Below are positions 41,225-50,960 of a DNA stretch of 64,000 bases, one piece after another. The position numbers and the translations under genes were made by a program. Each line of letters begins with the position of its first letter. The stretch's first letter is position 1. This DNA is from Aliikangiella sp965214955 (GTDB lineage: Bacteria; Pseudomonadota; Gammaproteobacteria; Enterobacterales; Kangiellaceae). The notes beneath the pieces are model-generated. The model was given only the letters and a program-made list of their open reading frames with translations, did no database searches and was not told the DNA's origin. The DNA lies in contig CBDCCU010000009.1 in assembly GCA_965214955.1 (NCBI GenBank), forward strand, positions 372,001 through 436,000, in the 5' to 3' direction.

Positions 41225-43248
41225 AAGTTTGATACTAAAGTTTCTAGCCGTGCCACTAAACTTGCCAGTTCTTGGCTTGCCTCAATAGATTGATGAACAT
41301 TATCTTCGGTAGAGCTTGATGTTTTACTCATTGATTGTAAACTCACTTCAATTTCTTGAGCAATTGCTTGTTGGCGCTCAGAAGCATTTTCGGTTTCATT
41401 ATTTTGTTCTCGAATATCATTTACTGCTTCTGTAATTTGATCGAACGCAAGCTCAAGCTTAGCCGATTGAGTCATAGAGTCTTGGGCTTTTTCATCGCTA
41501 TGAGTCATGGCTTCTACGGCTGCGCTAACACCATTTTGCAAGCCTAAAATTGTTTCTTGTATTTCTTCAATTGAGTCATGCGTTCTTTTGGCTAAGGAGC
41601 GAACTTCATCGGCAACTACCGCAAACCCTCTGCCTTGATCTCCAGCTCTAGCGGCTTCAATTGCAGCATTTAATGCTAATAAATTTGTTTGCTCTGCAAT
41701 GCTTTTAATTACATCAAGCACTTGATTAATGCTGTCACTTTTTTCAGAAAGTGAATTGGTTACTGCTTTTGATCTTTCAATTTCATCAGCCAGCTCATTA
41801 GTAGCATTCAGTGCATTAGATAAAGCCTTTCTGCCAGACATGGTTTCTTCGGCAGCTTTGGTTAAAGCACCAATAACTTTAACCGTATTTTGAGAAATTA
41901 AATTAACAAACTCTAATAGCTCAGCAATGGATGTTGTAATAGATTGATTATGTTTAGATTGCGTATTTACGGCTTCACCAGAACGCTCTGCCAGCAGCTT
42001 AACGCTTTGCGAATGTTCAGCCACTCCTAACGCTGCGTTTTGTACCGATTTAACTAATTCGTGTACATTTTTTGCCATTTGATTAAAGGCTTTTATCGCA
42101 GTGGAAAGCTCATCTTTTGTCCACACTTTTGTTGATACGCGAGTATCTCCACTGGCTAGCTTTTGGGCAACATGGGAGAGGCTATTGGCGGTCATTGAAA
42201 TTGAAAAACTCATTCCAACAAACAAATAAATTACCGCAAACAAGACAATTAAAACCGTTAGCAATACCGCAGTAAGGCTTGATTGATTTTCATGTAAACG
42301 CAGCTCTAAACGACTCATCAATTGGTCGCTTAATTCTTGATAGTCATCATAGTATTTTTTTAGTTGCTGATTAAAAAAAGTTTTAATGTCGGTTTGTTTA
42401 AGGGTAAATTCATCAGCGAACAAAAAGTTATCTTCAATAAAGGTATTAATATCATTTACCGACTGCAACATTGCATCAATGTCGTGTTGAATAATGCTTT
42501 GTAATTGGGGATCGAGCCCTTCTTTATATCCATCAATATTTTTAATTGCCTCTAGCTCAGCAAAAATATCATCTGATACACTGCTTAAACTATCGAGTGT
42601 TCCCGAAGAAACTTCCCCTTCACCAACAGCATAGCCGGTTACACCATAGCTCTCGATAATAAGTGAAAGCCAAATAAAACATTTTTCAGATATCAATCTT
42701 GACAGCATTACCGTACTAACTTGGGGATCGTTAGTTAGCCCTTTAAGATTAGAAACCGTGGTATATAAGTGATTAAATTGGTGAAAAACAATGGAAAAAG
42801 ATGAATAAATATCAACCGCACTTAGCCTAGAGTTGCTTGGTAAACTGGTTTTTTCTCTTAATATTTTAACTACCTTGGCAATAGCAACAATCATTACTTC
42901 TTTTTGTCTTTGATCAAAATGCTCAAGCTTTTCAATATTTTTAACTTGCTCAATAAAAAGCTGAACTTGATTAGATATTTCTGGCGGTTGATTTTGTCCT
43001 GAACGCCATGCCATATCTTTGGCAATAATATCCATTAGTGTAAGTTGTAGTTGGTTTAATTGTTTAAAGGTTTGCACACCCTCAATTTCAGAGCGAGTGT
43101 GAATAGACAGGTTGTTTACTTGATGATAGTAGGTTATTGCTATCATTAAAATAGGGATAAAAAATAGCACAACAATTAATGAAAACTTTAGGTTAAACCT
43201 AAGTTTGTTCATTAAAAGCGTAGCGGGAAGAAAAAACTTTCTTAGCAT
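41215..43248 (-). CDS. Methyl-accepting chemotaxis protein
   Basis: A 677-residue chemoreceptor. A membrane helix at about residues 22-42 is followed by a periplasmic helical sensor (about 45-325), a second helix (about 330-352), a HAMP region and a long cytoplasmic coiled coil. The signalling hairpin is exact at NLLALNAAIEAARAGDQGRG. No C-terminal CheB/CheR docking pentapeptide is seen. The ligand is unknown. ATG 43248 gives a short cytoplasmic leader; ATG 43212 is an alternative. The gene stands alone. Confidence 0.94.
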   Translation of the reverse strand: MLRKFFLPATLLMNKLRFNLKFSLIVVLFFIPILMIAITYYHQVNNLSIHTRSEIEGVQTFKQLNQLQLTLMDIIAKDMAWRSGQNQPPEISNQVQLFIEQVKNIEKLEHFDQRQKEVMIVAIAKVVKILREKTSLPSNSRLSAVDIYSSFSIVFHQFNHLYTTVSNLKGLTNDPQVSTVMLSRLISEKCFIWLSLIIESYGVTGYAVGEGEVSSGTLDSLSSVSDDIFAELEAIKNIDGYKEGLDPQLQSIIQHDIDAMLQSVNDINTFIEDNFLFADEFTLKQTDIKTFFNQQLKKYYDDYQELSDQLMSRLELRLHENQSSLTAVLLTVLIVLFAVIYLFVGMSFSISMTANSLSHVAQKLASGDTRVSTKVWTKDELSTAIKAFNQMAKNVHELVKSVQNAALGVAEHSQSVKLLAERSGEAVNTQSKHNQSITTSIAELLEFVNLISQNTVKVIGALTKAAEETMSGRKALSNALNATNELADEIERSKAVTNSLSEKSDSINQVLDVIKSIAEQTNLLALNAAIEAARAGDQGRGFAVVADEVRSLAKRTHDSIEEIQETILGLQNGVSAAVEAMTHSDEKAQDSMTQSAKLELAFDQITEAVNDIREQNNETENASERQQAIAQEIEVSLQSMSKTSSSTEDNVHQSIEASQELASLVARLETLVSNFKT

Positions 43249-43337
43249 CTCAACAACTTAATAAAAAATGATAATTCAAGTATAGAACAGTAGCGAGTAC
43301 TCGATTAAAAAAATATCATATTCTCTTCATTACGCTG

Positions 43338-44033
43338 TTAATAGATTTCACTCGCGTTAGCATACATAACCCACGAGGCAAGAACATATTTATCGTTAGA
43401 AATTGGTATGCTCCCGCGATGAGTATGGGTAAAAGTACAAGGCGCTAAAACTAAACTACCAGCAGTTGGCTTAACTTTAGCTTGCTGATAAAAAAACTCA
43501 GTTTCGCCGCCTTCCTCTACATCATTTAAGTAGATTAACCACAACAATACCCGATGCAATGATTTTTGCGTGGGATCACTAGGATGAGGAAAATGCTCTG
43601 AGTGCCAATGGTGATAGCCGCCAACACCTTTTGTATAACGCTGTAAATTAATATTGTCTAAACGATAAATCGCTCGAATAAGTTGCTCAATTTGTGGATC
43701 ATTCATATTGCCAATATGCTCATGGGTAATTGCCATAGGCTGATTGGTTTTTGGATCGAGCATAGAAGGAGATATTGCTCCTGTTAATACAAAAGGGTAT
43801 TTTCGTGCATATTGCACCATTGCTTTTAAAATTATTTGAGAAATTTGATTATTTTCTGCTTGCCAGTCTTTTAATTCGGTTAAATACAGATCCATGCTGT
43901 CTTTTTTACTTTTATCAACACCAGCCCCTGTTCTACCCGGTGTTTTTTCTTGGCTTGCTTCAAACTTATTGATTAAGTGTGTGCAAAAATCGCTAGACAA
44001 AGCTTGCTTAAATTCGATAATAAAATTTTCCAC
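43338..44033 (-). CDS. Fe(II)/2-oxoglutarate-dependent dioxygenase, prolyl-4-hydroxylase type
   Basis: A 231-residue cytoplasmic protein. The double-stranded beta-helix core contains the first metal ligands in YHHWHSEH (His plus an acidic residue two positions on), and the distal histidine in FTHTHRG; a basic residue following it should bind the 2-oxoglutarate carboxylate. VLLWLIYLNDVEEGGETEFF is the typical middle strand. Note that the acidic ligand appears to be Glu rather than the usual Asp. Substrate unknown. Confidence 0.83.
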   Translation of the reverse strand: MENFIIEFKQALSSDFCTHLINKFEASQEKTPGRTGAGVDKSKKDSMDLYLTELKDWQAENNQISQIILKAMVQYARKYPFVLTGAISPSMLDPKTNQPMAITHEHIGNMNDPQIEQLIRAIYRLDNINLQRYTKGVGGYHHWHSEHFPHPSDPTQKSLHRVLLWLIYLNDVEEGGETEFFYQQAKVKPTAGSLVLAPCTFTHTHRGSIPISNDKYVLASWVMYANASEIY

Positions 44034-44253
44034 AAAAGACCTTAAATTTGTTTTTATTGATTATTATACCTGCTCTTTTTAAAGGAACTAAAACATCCAT
44101 CTTGGAAGAGGCGGGTGAGAATGAGTATAGTAGTGTTAATAATCGCTTTGTTAGCTAAAAATATCCAGTAAATGCGCAATCTTATTTTACTTTGGGCTAT
44201 CGAAAACTCTAAAATAACTTTATTGGTTCATATTATTGAGAAGGACAACATCA

Positions 44254-44772
44254 ATGCTTGCCATATTAGCGAAAATATTAAAAACCCTAAATTCTGAGCA
44301 ATCACCCTCGCAAATAGCTGCTGCTATTTCATTAGCCGCCATTATTGGTTTTACTCCATTACTTTCGCTACACAATATCATTGTATTATTTATTGTGCTG
44401 TTCTTTCGCGTTAACCTCACCATGTTTTTAGTGGCTTGGCCGCTATTTTCTATTTTAGGGCTGGCATTTTCACCTGCTTCTCAAGCTATCGGCATCAGCC
44501 TATTGCAACAAGCAAGTTTACAACCCATTTGGGAGTCTTTTTATAACACCTTGGTAGGGCGCTGGAGTAACTTTTACTATAGCGGTGTTATTGGTGGATT
44601 AGTTTTAGGTGTTGCTATTGCCATTGTTGCATTTCCACTAAGCAAACTATTTATTGTTCGTTACCGTGAGTCATGGATGGATAAAATGGAAAAACTACAC
44701 TTGGTTAAGCTACTTAAAGCCTCAAGCTTTTGGCATACAACCGATAAACACACTAGAAATAGCATCGTATAA
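44254..44772 (+). CDS. TIGR03546-family membrane protein
   Basis: A 172-residue membrane protein with about four helices, of the small family that is almost always adjacent to a TIGR03545 protein, as here. The chosen ATG at 44254 has AGAAGGA well placed; a TTG at 44236 would add six codons running through that ribosome binding site and is not favoured. Landmarks are QIAAAISLAAIIGFTPLLSLHN and a basic C terminus. Function unknown. Confidence 0.85.
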   Translation: MLAILAKILKTLNSEQSPSQIAAAISLAAIIGFTPLLSLHNIIVLFIVLFFRVNLTMFLVAWPLFSILGLAFSPASQAIGISLLQQASLQPIWESFYNTLVGRWSNFYYSGVIGGLVLGVAIAIVAFPLSKLFIVRYRESWMDKMEKLHLVKLLKASSFWHTTDKHTRNSIV

Positions 44773-44794
44773 CACAATGGAAAGGAATTAATTA

Positions 44795-46477
44795 ATGAAA
44801 ATTATTCGCTGGTGGGGAATTTTAGCTTTTATAAGCATAATGCTAGTTATTGGTTTAACGGGCTATTTTTTAGCACCAAAACTAATCGCTTCGGCTATTG
44901 AAGAAAGTGGCAGTGAGCTATTGGGCGCAAAGGTTGATGTTGCCAATGTTGAGCTTTCATTAGTTCCCCTGTCGGTTGCTATTAATCAACTAGAAGCCAC
45001 CGATCCTGACGCACCAATGAGCAATATTTTTGCCGCTGATCAAATTAAAATGAGTATTGATTCAAGCAGTTTGCTATGGCGCAAAGTAGTGATCGATGAG
45101 CTAGTATTAACTGGGGTAAAAACCAATACTGCCAGAAAAAACAGTGGTGCTTTAGCTCAAGGCAGACGAACCCAGCAAGCCACAGAGCAATTGGTAGAGT
45201 TAGTGGTTCCCGACTTAAGTAATGTTGATATCGATTCTATGCTCAATAACGCTGATTTAATCACCTTAAAAAGAACGCAAGACTTCAAACAAAATCAAAA
45301 GCTTATTGAGGAACAATGGAACAAAGCTCTCGATAAACAAGCTTTTAACAAGCGCACCAGCCATATAAAAAATGAATTTAAGCGTTTATCAGATCGCGCT
45401 AAAAAAAATAAACTTAACTTAATTAAAGATCGTAAAGATTGGAAAAAACTTAAAGCCAATATTGATGCCGAACGAAAAAATATTTCTAATTTATCAAAAA
45501 AATTAAAAACCGATAAAGCGCAACTAGCCAATCAACTCAAAGCCATTAAACAAGGTCCACAAGATGATCTTAATGCTTTAGTGGACAACTTAGGTGTTGG
45601 CAATGGTATAGATGGCTTAGTAGATAAATACTTAGGTCCACAATATACCCCTTGGGTAAAACGTGCCATAGAACTTAGTAGTCAATTTAAAAGTAGTGAA
45701 GGTAATACCGATGAAGCTGAACAAAGTGTAGTTACTGTAGGTGACAGAGTCTTTTTTAAAGACGAAAAAGTATTTCCAGATATGCTTATTAAAACCCTTA
45801 AACTCGGTGGTAGTCACGATGGATGGCAGCTCAATGGCAATGGTCTTAATATAGGGTACTTACCTTGGTTAACAGGAAAACCCGCCAATCTTGATATTAA
45901 TTTTGACGGCAAAGGCAAGGCTAAAGCCTCTATAAATAGTTTTTGGCAGAGCGCTGAAAATATGAATACATCGGTTAAAGCCAATGTAGAAAAATGGCCT
46001 CTCACCGCAATGACACTAATGACAACCGAGCAAGGTAACTGGCAAATAAACTCTGGCAACCTAGCCGCAAACATTAATGGAGAGTTATCTTTAGAAAAAA
46101 TTAATTTAACCGCCAGTTTTACAATTACCAACCCTAAAATGGCTTATCCTGAATCGCTTAGCGGTTGGCAGAAGGGGTTAGCTAGCGCTATTAATCAACA
46201 GCCCTCAATTCAATTAAACCTTACTGCAACAGGTGATATTGGAGAACCTAAAATTAAGCTAGATTCTAGCTTAGAGTCATTATTTCAAAAAGCATTAGGC
46301 GAGCAAGTAAAACAAAAAGCACAATCATTAAAAACCGAAATTAAAAATAAACTTACTGAAAAAATTGGTGATCAATCATCACTGGATAATTACACAAAAC
46401 AGTTTGATGAATGGAAAAACTTATTGAATCAAAATAATCAGTTTTTGGATGATATTAAAAACAAAATAAAACTTTAA
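44795..46477 (+). CDS. TIGR03545-family AsmA-like membrane protein
   Basis: A 560-residue protein with one N-terminal membrane helix (about 7-29), an AsmA-like beginning (GAKVDVANVELSLVPLSVAI), a long charged coiled coil (about 165-260) and a C-terminal beta-rich region ending in another helical stretch. It pairs with the TIGR03546 gene 22 bp upstream, with AAGGAA before the ATG. AsmA-type proteins are bridge-like envelope lipid carriers, so an envelope role is plausible, but it is not shown for this family. Confidence 0.87.
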   Translation: MKIIRWWGILAFISIMLVIGLTGYFLAPKLIASAIEESGSELLGAKVDVANVELSLVPLSVAINQLEATDPDAPMSNIFAADQIKMSIDSSSLLWRKVVIDELVLTGVKTNTARKNSGALAQGRRTQQATEQLVELVVPDLSNVDIDSMLNNADLITLKRTQDFKQNQKLIEEQWNKALDKQAFNKRTSHIKNEFKRLSDRAKKNKLNLIKDRKDWKKLKANIDAERKNISNLSKKLKTDKAQLANQLKAIKQGPQDDLNALVDNLGVGNGIDGLVDKYLGPQYTPWVKRAIELSSQFKSSEGNTDEAEQSVVTVGDRVFFKDEKVFPDMLIKTLKLGGSHDGWQLNGNGLNIGYLPWLTGKPANLDINFDGKGKAKASINSFWQSAENMNTSVKANVEKWPLTAMTLMTTEQGNWQINSGNLAANINGELSLEKINLTASFTITNPKMAYPESLSGWQKGLASAINQQPSIQLNLTATGDIGEPKIKLDSSLESLFQKALGEQVKQKAQSLKTEIKNKLTEKIGDQSSLDNYTKQFDEWKNLLNQNNQFLDDIKNKIKL

Positions 46478-46493
46478 CAACACAATCTTATAG

Positions 46494-46538
46494 TAGGTAT
46501 TTATGTTATTAGGCAGACCCTAATAACATAAATACCTA
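46494..46538. repeat. Perfect 20-bp hairpin after the TIGR03545 gene
   Basis: AGGTATTTATGTTATTAGG (46495-46513) is exactly complementary to CCTAATAACATAAATACCT (46519-46537), with one more pair outside and loop CAGAC. The stem is AT-rich and there is no T-run, so it is unusual for a terminator; it may be a small inverted-repeat element. Confidence 0.75.
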
Positions 46539-46691
46539 TTAAAAATTAGGTTCGGTAACATAAAAGCATAAGGATCTATTTCTATCGAAACTTATCTCAA
46601 TTCAAACTAAAATCTCTAATATATACCCACTTTAGAAGGAAGCTAACCCTCCGTAGTCTCTAAATTTAACGACATCCAAATGGAGTCAACA

Positions 46692-49145
46692 ATGCCCTTT
46701 TCTCAAAATGATGACTACAAAAAGCATCATATTGATCCCGAGCTTAGAAAAGGGTTTATGCTAGATAATATTACCGTTTTACCGAATAACGGTGAAATCA
46801 TTCGTGATGGCGCGCGTTATCACTTGCCTCCTAAAGCCCTAGAAATACTGCTTTACCTTGCTCAGCACGATAATAAGGTGGTGTCGTCAGAAGATTTGCT
46901 GGAGTTTGGTTGGGGCAATTCAAAAGCCAAGCGCAGCAATTTAACTCATACCATTAGTGAAATTCGTCATGCTTTGGATGATCACAAAGAATGTCCCGAA
47001 TTTATTCAAACTTTTCCTCGAAAAGGTTATCGACTTATTTCAAAAATATCTGCACTAGATGAAAATATAGTTTATCCCGATATTTGGCCCATAAATACAA
47101 ACTTATCATCCGCTCAAGCTAATAATAGCCAAGCTAAAAAACCTTGGCATATTTCATTGGCATTATTACGCAATTCAAAACTGTTTAGCGTGAGTATTGC
47201 TTTTGTTGTATCTACTTGGGCATTGCTGCAAGTTTTTGAAATATTATTCCCCATTTTTAATGTGCCAGAATGGGGTTTAAAACTCGTTGTATTGGTTTTA
47301 GTAATTGGTTTTCCATTGATATTGTTGTTCACTTGGCTTAAAGAAATTAAAGTTAAAGGTTATTTATCTCGAAAAAACGAAAGCGGCAAAAATAAACCAA
47401 CTAAGCGTTCACACTTTTATAAGCAGCTTGCTATTGATTTTAGTTTTATTGGTTTTTTATCAGTTGGTGTAGGATTTATTGCTATTTATTTAATTGAGTC
47501 AATTAAACACGAACAAGACAATACAGAAAATATTGCCACCATTAAGCCTTTAACCACGGTCACTATAAAAGATGATCATTTAGCCGTTCTTCAACCAAAA
47601 ATTAATGGGCAAAATTTACCACAATATTTTGCAACAACCTTTCAGGGAGAGTTATCAAATGCGCTTTCAAAGCAAAAACATTTTAAAGTGGTATCTCCCA
47701 GAGCAGTAAATGAATTGTCTGTTGAAAGTCAAATTAGTGAATTTACCAGTCAACTTGGAGCAAGATATTTACTCGATATTAGTTTATCTGACATTAATAA
47801 CCAGCTCTCAATTACGTTTAATTTAATTGATGGAAAAAACAATTTACAGGTTTGGAGTAGTCAAATAGTTGGCAATGATTCTAACTTGCTTAAATTACAA
47901 AGAGATGCAAATCGTCAAGTGACTTCTGCCTTCTATATTCTTTCTAATGTTAGTGAAGAAGATCCACTCAGAGTTATAGATACCGAAAACTTTAAAGCCT
48001 ATGATAGCTACATACAAGGCAAGCAATATTTATCTGGCTCTATAGAAGAAAGCCAACTGCTTGTTGCACAAAAACATTTTATGGATGCACTTTCAACCGA
48101 CCCATCATTTACCTTAGCAAGTGCAGGTTTATGCCAAACTTATTTAAATATTTATGAAGTTAGCCACAGAGTCAGCGCTTATCAATTTGCCGAAACCCAA
48201 TGCAAAAAATTAATTGATAAACCCAATTTACAAGAAGAAGCATTTATTGCTTTAGGTAATTTAAATCGAATTAGCGGAGAAAATGAAATTGCCATTAACT
48301 ACTTTAATCAGGCAATGAAACTTGCTCCAGCTAATGTTGAAATTTATAGCGATTTATCAAAAAGTTATTCAGCTTTAGGAAATTTAGTAAAAGCAGAAGA
48401 CTTGCTTAAAACAACTATCCAATTAGAACCTGGTTATTGGAAAAATTATCTTTCATTGGGCGACTTTTATTTTCAACAAGGTGAATATAAAAAAGCCTCA
48501 GAGCAGTATGCAAAAATTACCCTACTCAGACCAAATGACGCACAAGCATTTAACCGATTAGGCGCAGCTTTTTATCTTAATTATCAAATGGCTCAAGCAA
48601 GCACGGCTTGGCAACAGTCTTTAATGATTAATCCAAGCGCTAATATTTATTCTAACCTTGCTACTTCTTATTTTTTTGCTCAAGACTTTAAGCAAGCTGA
48701 AAAAAATTATCAATTTGCCTTAGAGCTTAAACCCGATGATGCTATCTTGTGGGCTAATTTAGGTGATGCACAAAAATATATTTACTCTAAAAGCTATGCC
48801 AAGCCCGCGTTTGAAAAAGCACTTCAATTAGTGAGCGACAAATTACTTATTAATCCTAATGACACCGAATCGTTGAGCGAACAAGCACGATACTATTCTG
48901 AACTTAATTCATGTGAACAAGCCAACCAAATTACTCAAAAGTTAGTGAGTCAAAAACTTAATGACCCTTATGGCTTTTATGCACTGGCACTCACTTCGCT
49001 TAATTGTGGTAACCAGGCGCAAGCAAAAAAATTTACTCAGTCGGCAATATCGCTTGGGTATCCAAAAGAATTGATCGAATTAGATATACAGTTTGAATCA
49101 ATAAAACCATTATCAACTAGGAGAGATAATAATGAAAATAATTAG
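46692..49145 (+). CDS. CadC/ToxR-type regulator with TPR repeats
   Basis: An 817-residue membrane-anchored regulator. A winged-helix OmpR-type DNA-binding domain (about 25-115, ending FPRKGYRLIS) faces the cytoplasm, three hydrophobic segments follow (about 165-185, 195-215 and 250-270), and the C-terminal two thirds contain a TolB-like segment and at least seven TPR repeats (about 435-790) outside the cytoplasm. ATG 46680 has no ribosome binding site, whereas GGAG at 46682-46685 serves ATG 46692. The downstream gene overlaps its last 14 bases, so the two are coupled. Confidence 0.87.
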   Translation: MPFSQNDDYKKHHIDPELRKGFMLDNITVLPNNGEIIRDGARYHLPPKALEILLYLAQHDNKVVSSEDLLEFGWGNSKAKRSNLTHTISEIRHALDDHKECPEFIQTFPRKGYRLISKISALDENIVYPDIWPINTNLSSAQANNSQAKKPWHISLALLRNSKLFSVSIAFVVSTWALLQVFEILFPIFNVPEWGLKLVVLVLVIGFPLILLFTWLKEIKVKGYLSRKNESGKNKPTKRSHFYKQLAIDFSFIGFLSVGVGFIAIYLIESIKHEQDNTENIATIKPLTTVTIKDDHLAVLQPKINGQNLPQYFATTFQGELSNALSKQKHFKVVSPRAVNELSVESQISEFTSQLGARYLLDISLSDINNQLSITFNLIDGKNNLQVWSSQIVGNDSNLLKLQRDANRQVTSAFYILSNVSEEDPLRVIDTENFKAYDSYIQGKQYLSGSIEESQLLVAQKHFMDALSTDPSFTLASAGLCQTYLNIYEVSHRVSAYQFAETQCKKLIDKPNLQEEAFIALGNLNRISGENEIAINYFNQAMKLAPANVEIYSDLSKSYSALGNLVKAEDLLKTTIQLEPGYWKNYLSLGDFYFQQGEYKKASEQYAKITLLRPNDAQAFNRLGAAFYLNYQMAQASTAWQQSLMINPSANIYSNLATSYFFAQDFKQAEKNYQFALELKPDDAILWANLGDAQKYIYSKSYAKPAFEKALQLVSDKLLINPNDTESLSEQARYYSELNSCEQANQITQKLVSQKLNDPYGFYALALTSLNCGNQAQAKKFTQSAISLGYPKELIELDIQFESIKPLSTRRDNNENN

Positions 49146-49575
49146 AAAACTTAAAACAATATTAATATCAATAGGTTTATTAATCGCAGCTTCTTTTTTG
49201 AGTATACCTGTTATGGCTGGTGATAATATTACGATTAATTTAACAGTAAATGAATGCAGTGTTTTACTTTCTCCGCCCAGCGGTGGCAATTGTGATGAAA
49301 ATCAATGCAGCGGAGATTCAACGTGCATTTGTGCAAGCAAAGGCGATCATATTACTTGGAGACTCAATAATAACGATAAATTTAAACTGCGTTTTTCTGG
49401 TGATACGCCACTAAAACAAAACTGTGGTAAAAACTATAAAAAAAGTAAGCATAAGTGCGTAGTAAAAGAAGATGTTGCTGTTGATGAAGAGTTTATTTAC
49501 GACATTAAACTACAGCAATGTGATGATGGAACCGATCCAAAAATTATTATTAAACGTTCATCCGATACGCTTTAA
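49132..49575 (+). CDS. Small cysteine-rich exported protein
   Basis: A 147-residue protein with a signal peptide (cleavage near VMAGDN, about residue 29). The mature part contains eight cysteines (NECS, GNCDENQC, STCICA, QNCGK, HKCVV, QQCDD), which would form four disulfides. It also has GDHITWRLNNNDKFKLRFSG, a beta-rich stretch. No known family. It starts inside the end of the CadC-TPR gene, so the two are expressed together; it may be a target, ligand or stabiliser of that sensor. The 3' end overlaps the convergent DUF523 gene by 26 bases. Confidence 0.65.
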   Translation: MKIIRKLKTILISIGLLIAASFLSIPVMAGDNITINLTVNECSVLLSPPSGGNCDENQCSGDSTCICASKGDHITWRLNNNDKFKLRFSGDTPLKQNCGKNYKKSKHKCVVKEDVAVDEEFIYDIKLQQCDDGTDPKIIIKRSSDTL

Positions 49576-50044
49576 CTTTAGTTAAAAACTGTTTTGCTAA
49601 AAGTGGATCTTGAAATTCATCGTCTTCAATGATGGGCAAGTTAGGATATTTTTTAATTAATTGCTGAGCAAATATTCCTTGTCCATTAGCAACAATCTCA
49701 CCATGGTAATCTGTTTTCACTTTGGTGAGTCCGCAGCTTGGTGATTTAGTTTTAAAAATATAGCCTGAAATTTGATTAAGCCAATGTTGCTCTTGTTCAC
49801 AACAATCTCGTAGCGCTTGAGTATAATCTTTTTGCTGAGTTGCCTGATCAACACAATGAATCTGAGAGTTTATTTCTATTAGTTGAATTTTTTCTCTTGG
49901 CGCACCCAAACCAATTGCCATTTCGGGGCAAAAAGGAATAAGCTCGAACTCCTGCATTAATTCAACAATAGAATCTTGTAATTGATGCTTGCCATCGTAA
50001 CGAACTTTATTGCCGATTAGGCAGCTACTTACGCCGATTTTCAT
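49550..50044 (-). CDS. DUF523-family (TudS-like) iron-sulfur protein
   Basis: A 164-residue protein of DUF523. Conserved positions are MKIGVSSCLIGNKVRYDG at the N terminus, FCPEMAIGLGAPRE and KTKSPSCGL, giving the three cysteines expected for a [4Fe-4S] cluster. A characterised member, TudS, is a thiouracil desulfidase. Here the substrate is not certain. The last eight codons overlap the end of the cysteine-rich protein gene on the other strand. Confidence 0.88.
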   Translation of the reverse strand: MKIGVSSCLIGNKVRYDGKHQLQDSIVELMQEFELIPFCPEMAIGLGAPREKIQLIEINSQIHCVDQATQQKDYTQALRDCCEQEQHWLNQISGYIFKTKSPSCGLTKVKTDYHGEIVANGQGIFAQQLIKKYPNLPIIEDDEFQDPLLAKQFLTKVKAYRMNV

Positions 50045-50093
50045 TTTTTTGAACCGGAATATGTAAAGCTATTTAGATATTTTTCTTTATTTT

Positions 50094-50603
50094 TTATAGC
50101 TTTGTACTTAACCATATCGCAGCTTCCGTAGACTTACGCACAATATAAAAAATAGGCTTATATATTACAGAATTAGTACCATTGTTTTGGCCAAATTCTT
50201 GATGAGCCTCTTCGTCAGCTTTAATGCTTAATACTGCATCATATGCCTCTTGATCGTGTTCACTTAAATAAGAAAGTTGCCAATCAAGATGATGTAGTAC
50301 AGTGGATTCAATTGAATTAGTGCAAACCCAGATAGCATTACGACCAAGAAGAGCGGTAAACAAGCCCAATGTGTAGCCACCCAATGCCCAAATTTTTAAT
50401 GCGTAGCAATGCCTAATACCACGGAGTTTTAACAAGGAATTAAAAGTATGAAAATGCTCTTTCTCATGAGAAAGCATTTCTTCTAGCTTAGGCACGATAT
50501 CTTTATAGGAAAAGCGAGAGATAAAAAGCCGAGCACTATATATATTAATTGCGCCATGTTCTCCAGCATGATCAACTCGAATTATTCTCTGAACTTCATT
50601 CAC
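50094..50603 (-). CDS. coq7: COQ7-family demethoxyubiquinone hydroxylase
   Basis: Diiron hydroxylase of ubiquinone synthesis, 169 residues. The iron-ligand motifs are RVDHAGEHGA, SHEKEHFHTF and DEEAHQEFG with the Glu and His residues characteristic of the Coq7 fold. As this family replaces UbiF in many gammaproteobacteria, it should carry out the C6 hydroxylation of 2-polyprenyl-3-methyl-6-methoxy-benzoquinol. It is not next to other ubi genes. Confidence 0.92.
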   Translation of the reverse strand: MNEVQRIIRVDHAGEHGAINIYSARLFISRFSYKDIVPKLEEMLSHEKEHFHTFNSLLKLRGIRHCYALKIWALGGYTLGLFTALLGRNAIWVCTNSIESTVLHHLDWQLSYLSEHDQEAYDAVLSIKADEEAHQEFGQNNGTNSVIYKPIFYIVRKSTEAAIWLSTKL

Positions 50604-50832
50604 TTAGTTACTTTCCTAATTTACACATAATGTTTGGTTTTCAGAGCTACCTATTCCCAGCCACTATACCCACAATCATTGACACCAACAATAGTTAATC
50701 TACCATAACAATTACTGAATAGGCTTATTGTGTTTATCTGGGTGTTTTATCATTTATCTCTCGCTGTGCTGGGCTTTTTATGTGCGAGGTGGATGAGGAT
50801 ATAGGCATTTCTTATCAGCATCCAATAGCTTA

Positions 50833-50851
50833 CCCTTCGACAAGCTCAGGG
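50833..50851 (-). repeat. Isolated, inverted copy of the REP-like core
   Basis: TTCGACAAGCTCAGGG (about 50836-50851) is the reverse complement of the core in the downstream array. The rest of the 50604-50960 gap (in all, 50604-51499 contains no gene) is without recognisable features. Confidence 0.7.
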
Positions 50852-50960
50852 AGAACGGGATGGAGAGGTTAATATGCATTTGGGTTTAAATCTTTTAGGC
50901 AAGTTGGATTTAGTTTTTTACCCACTTTATTAATCAATGATAATTGCACTAGCTCACCAC

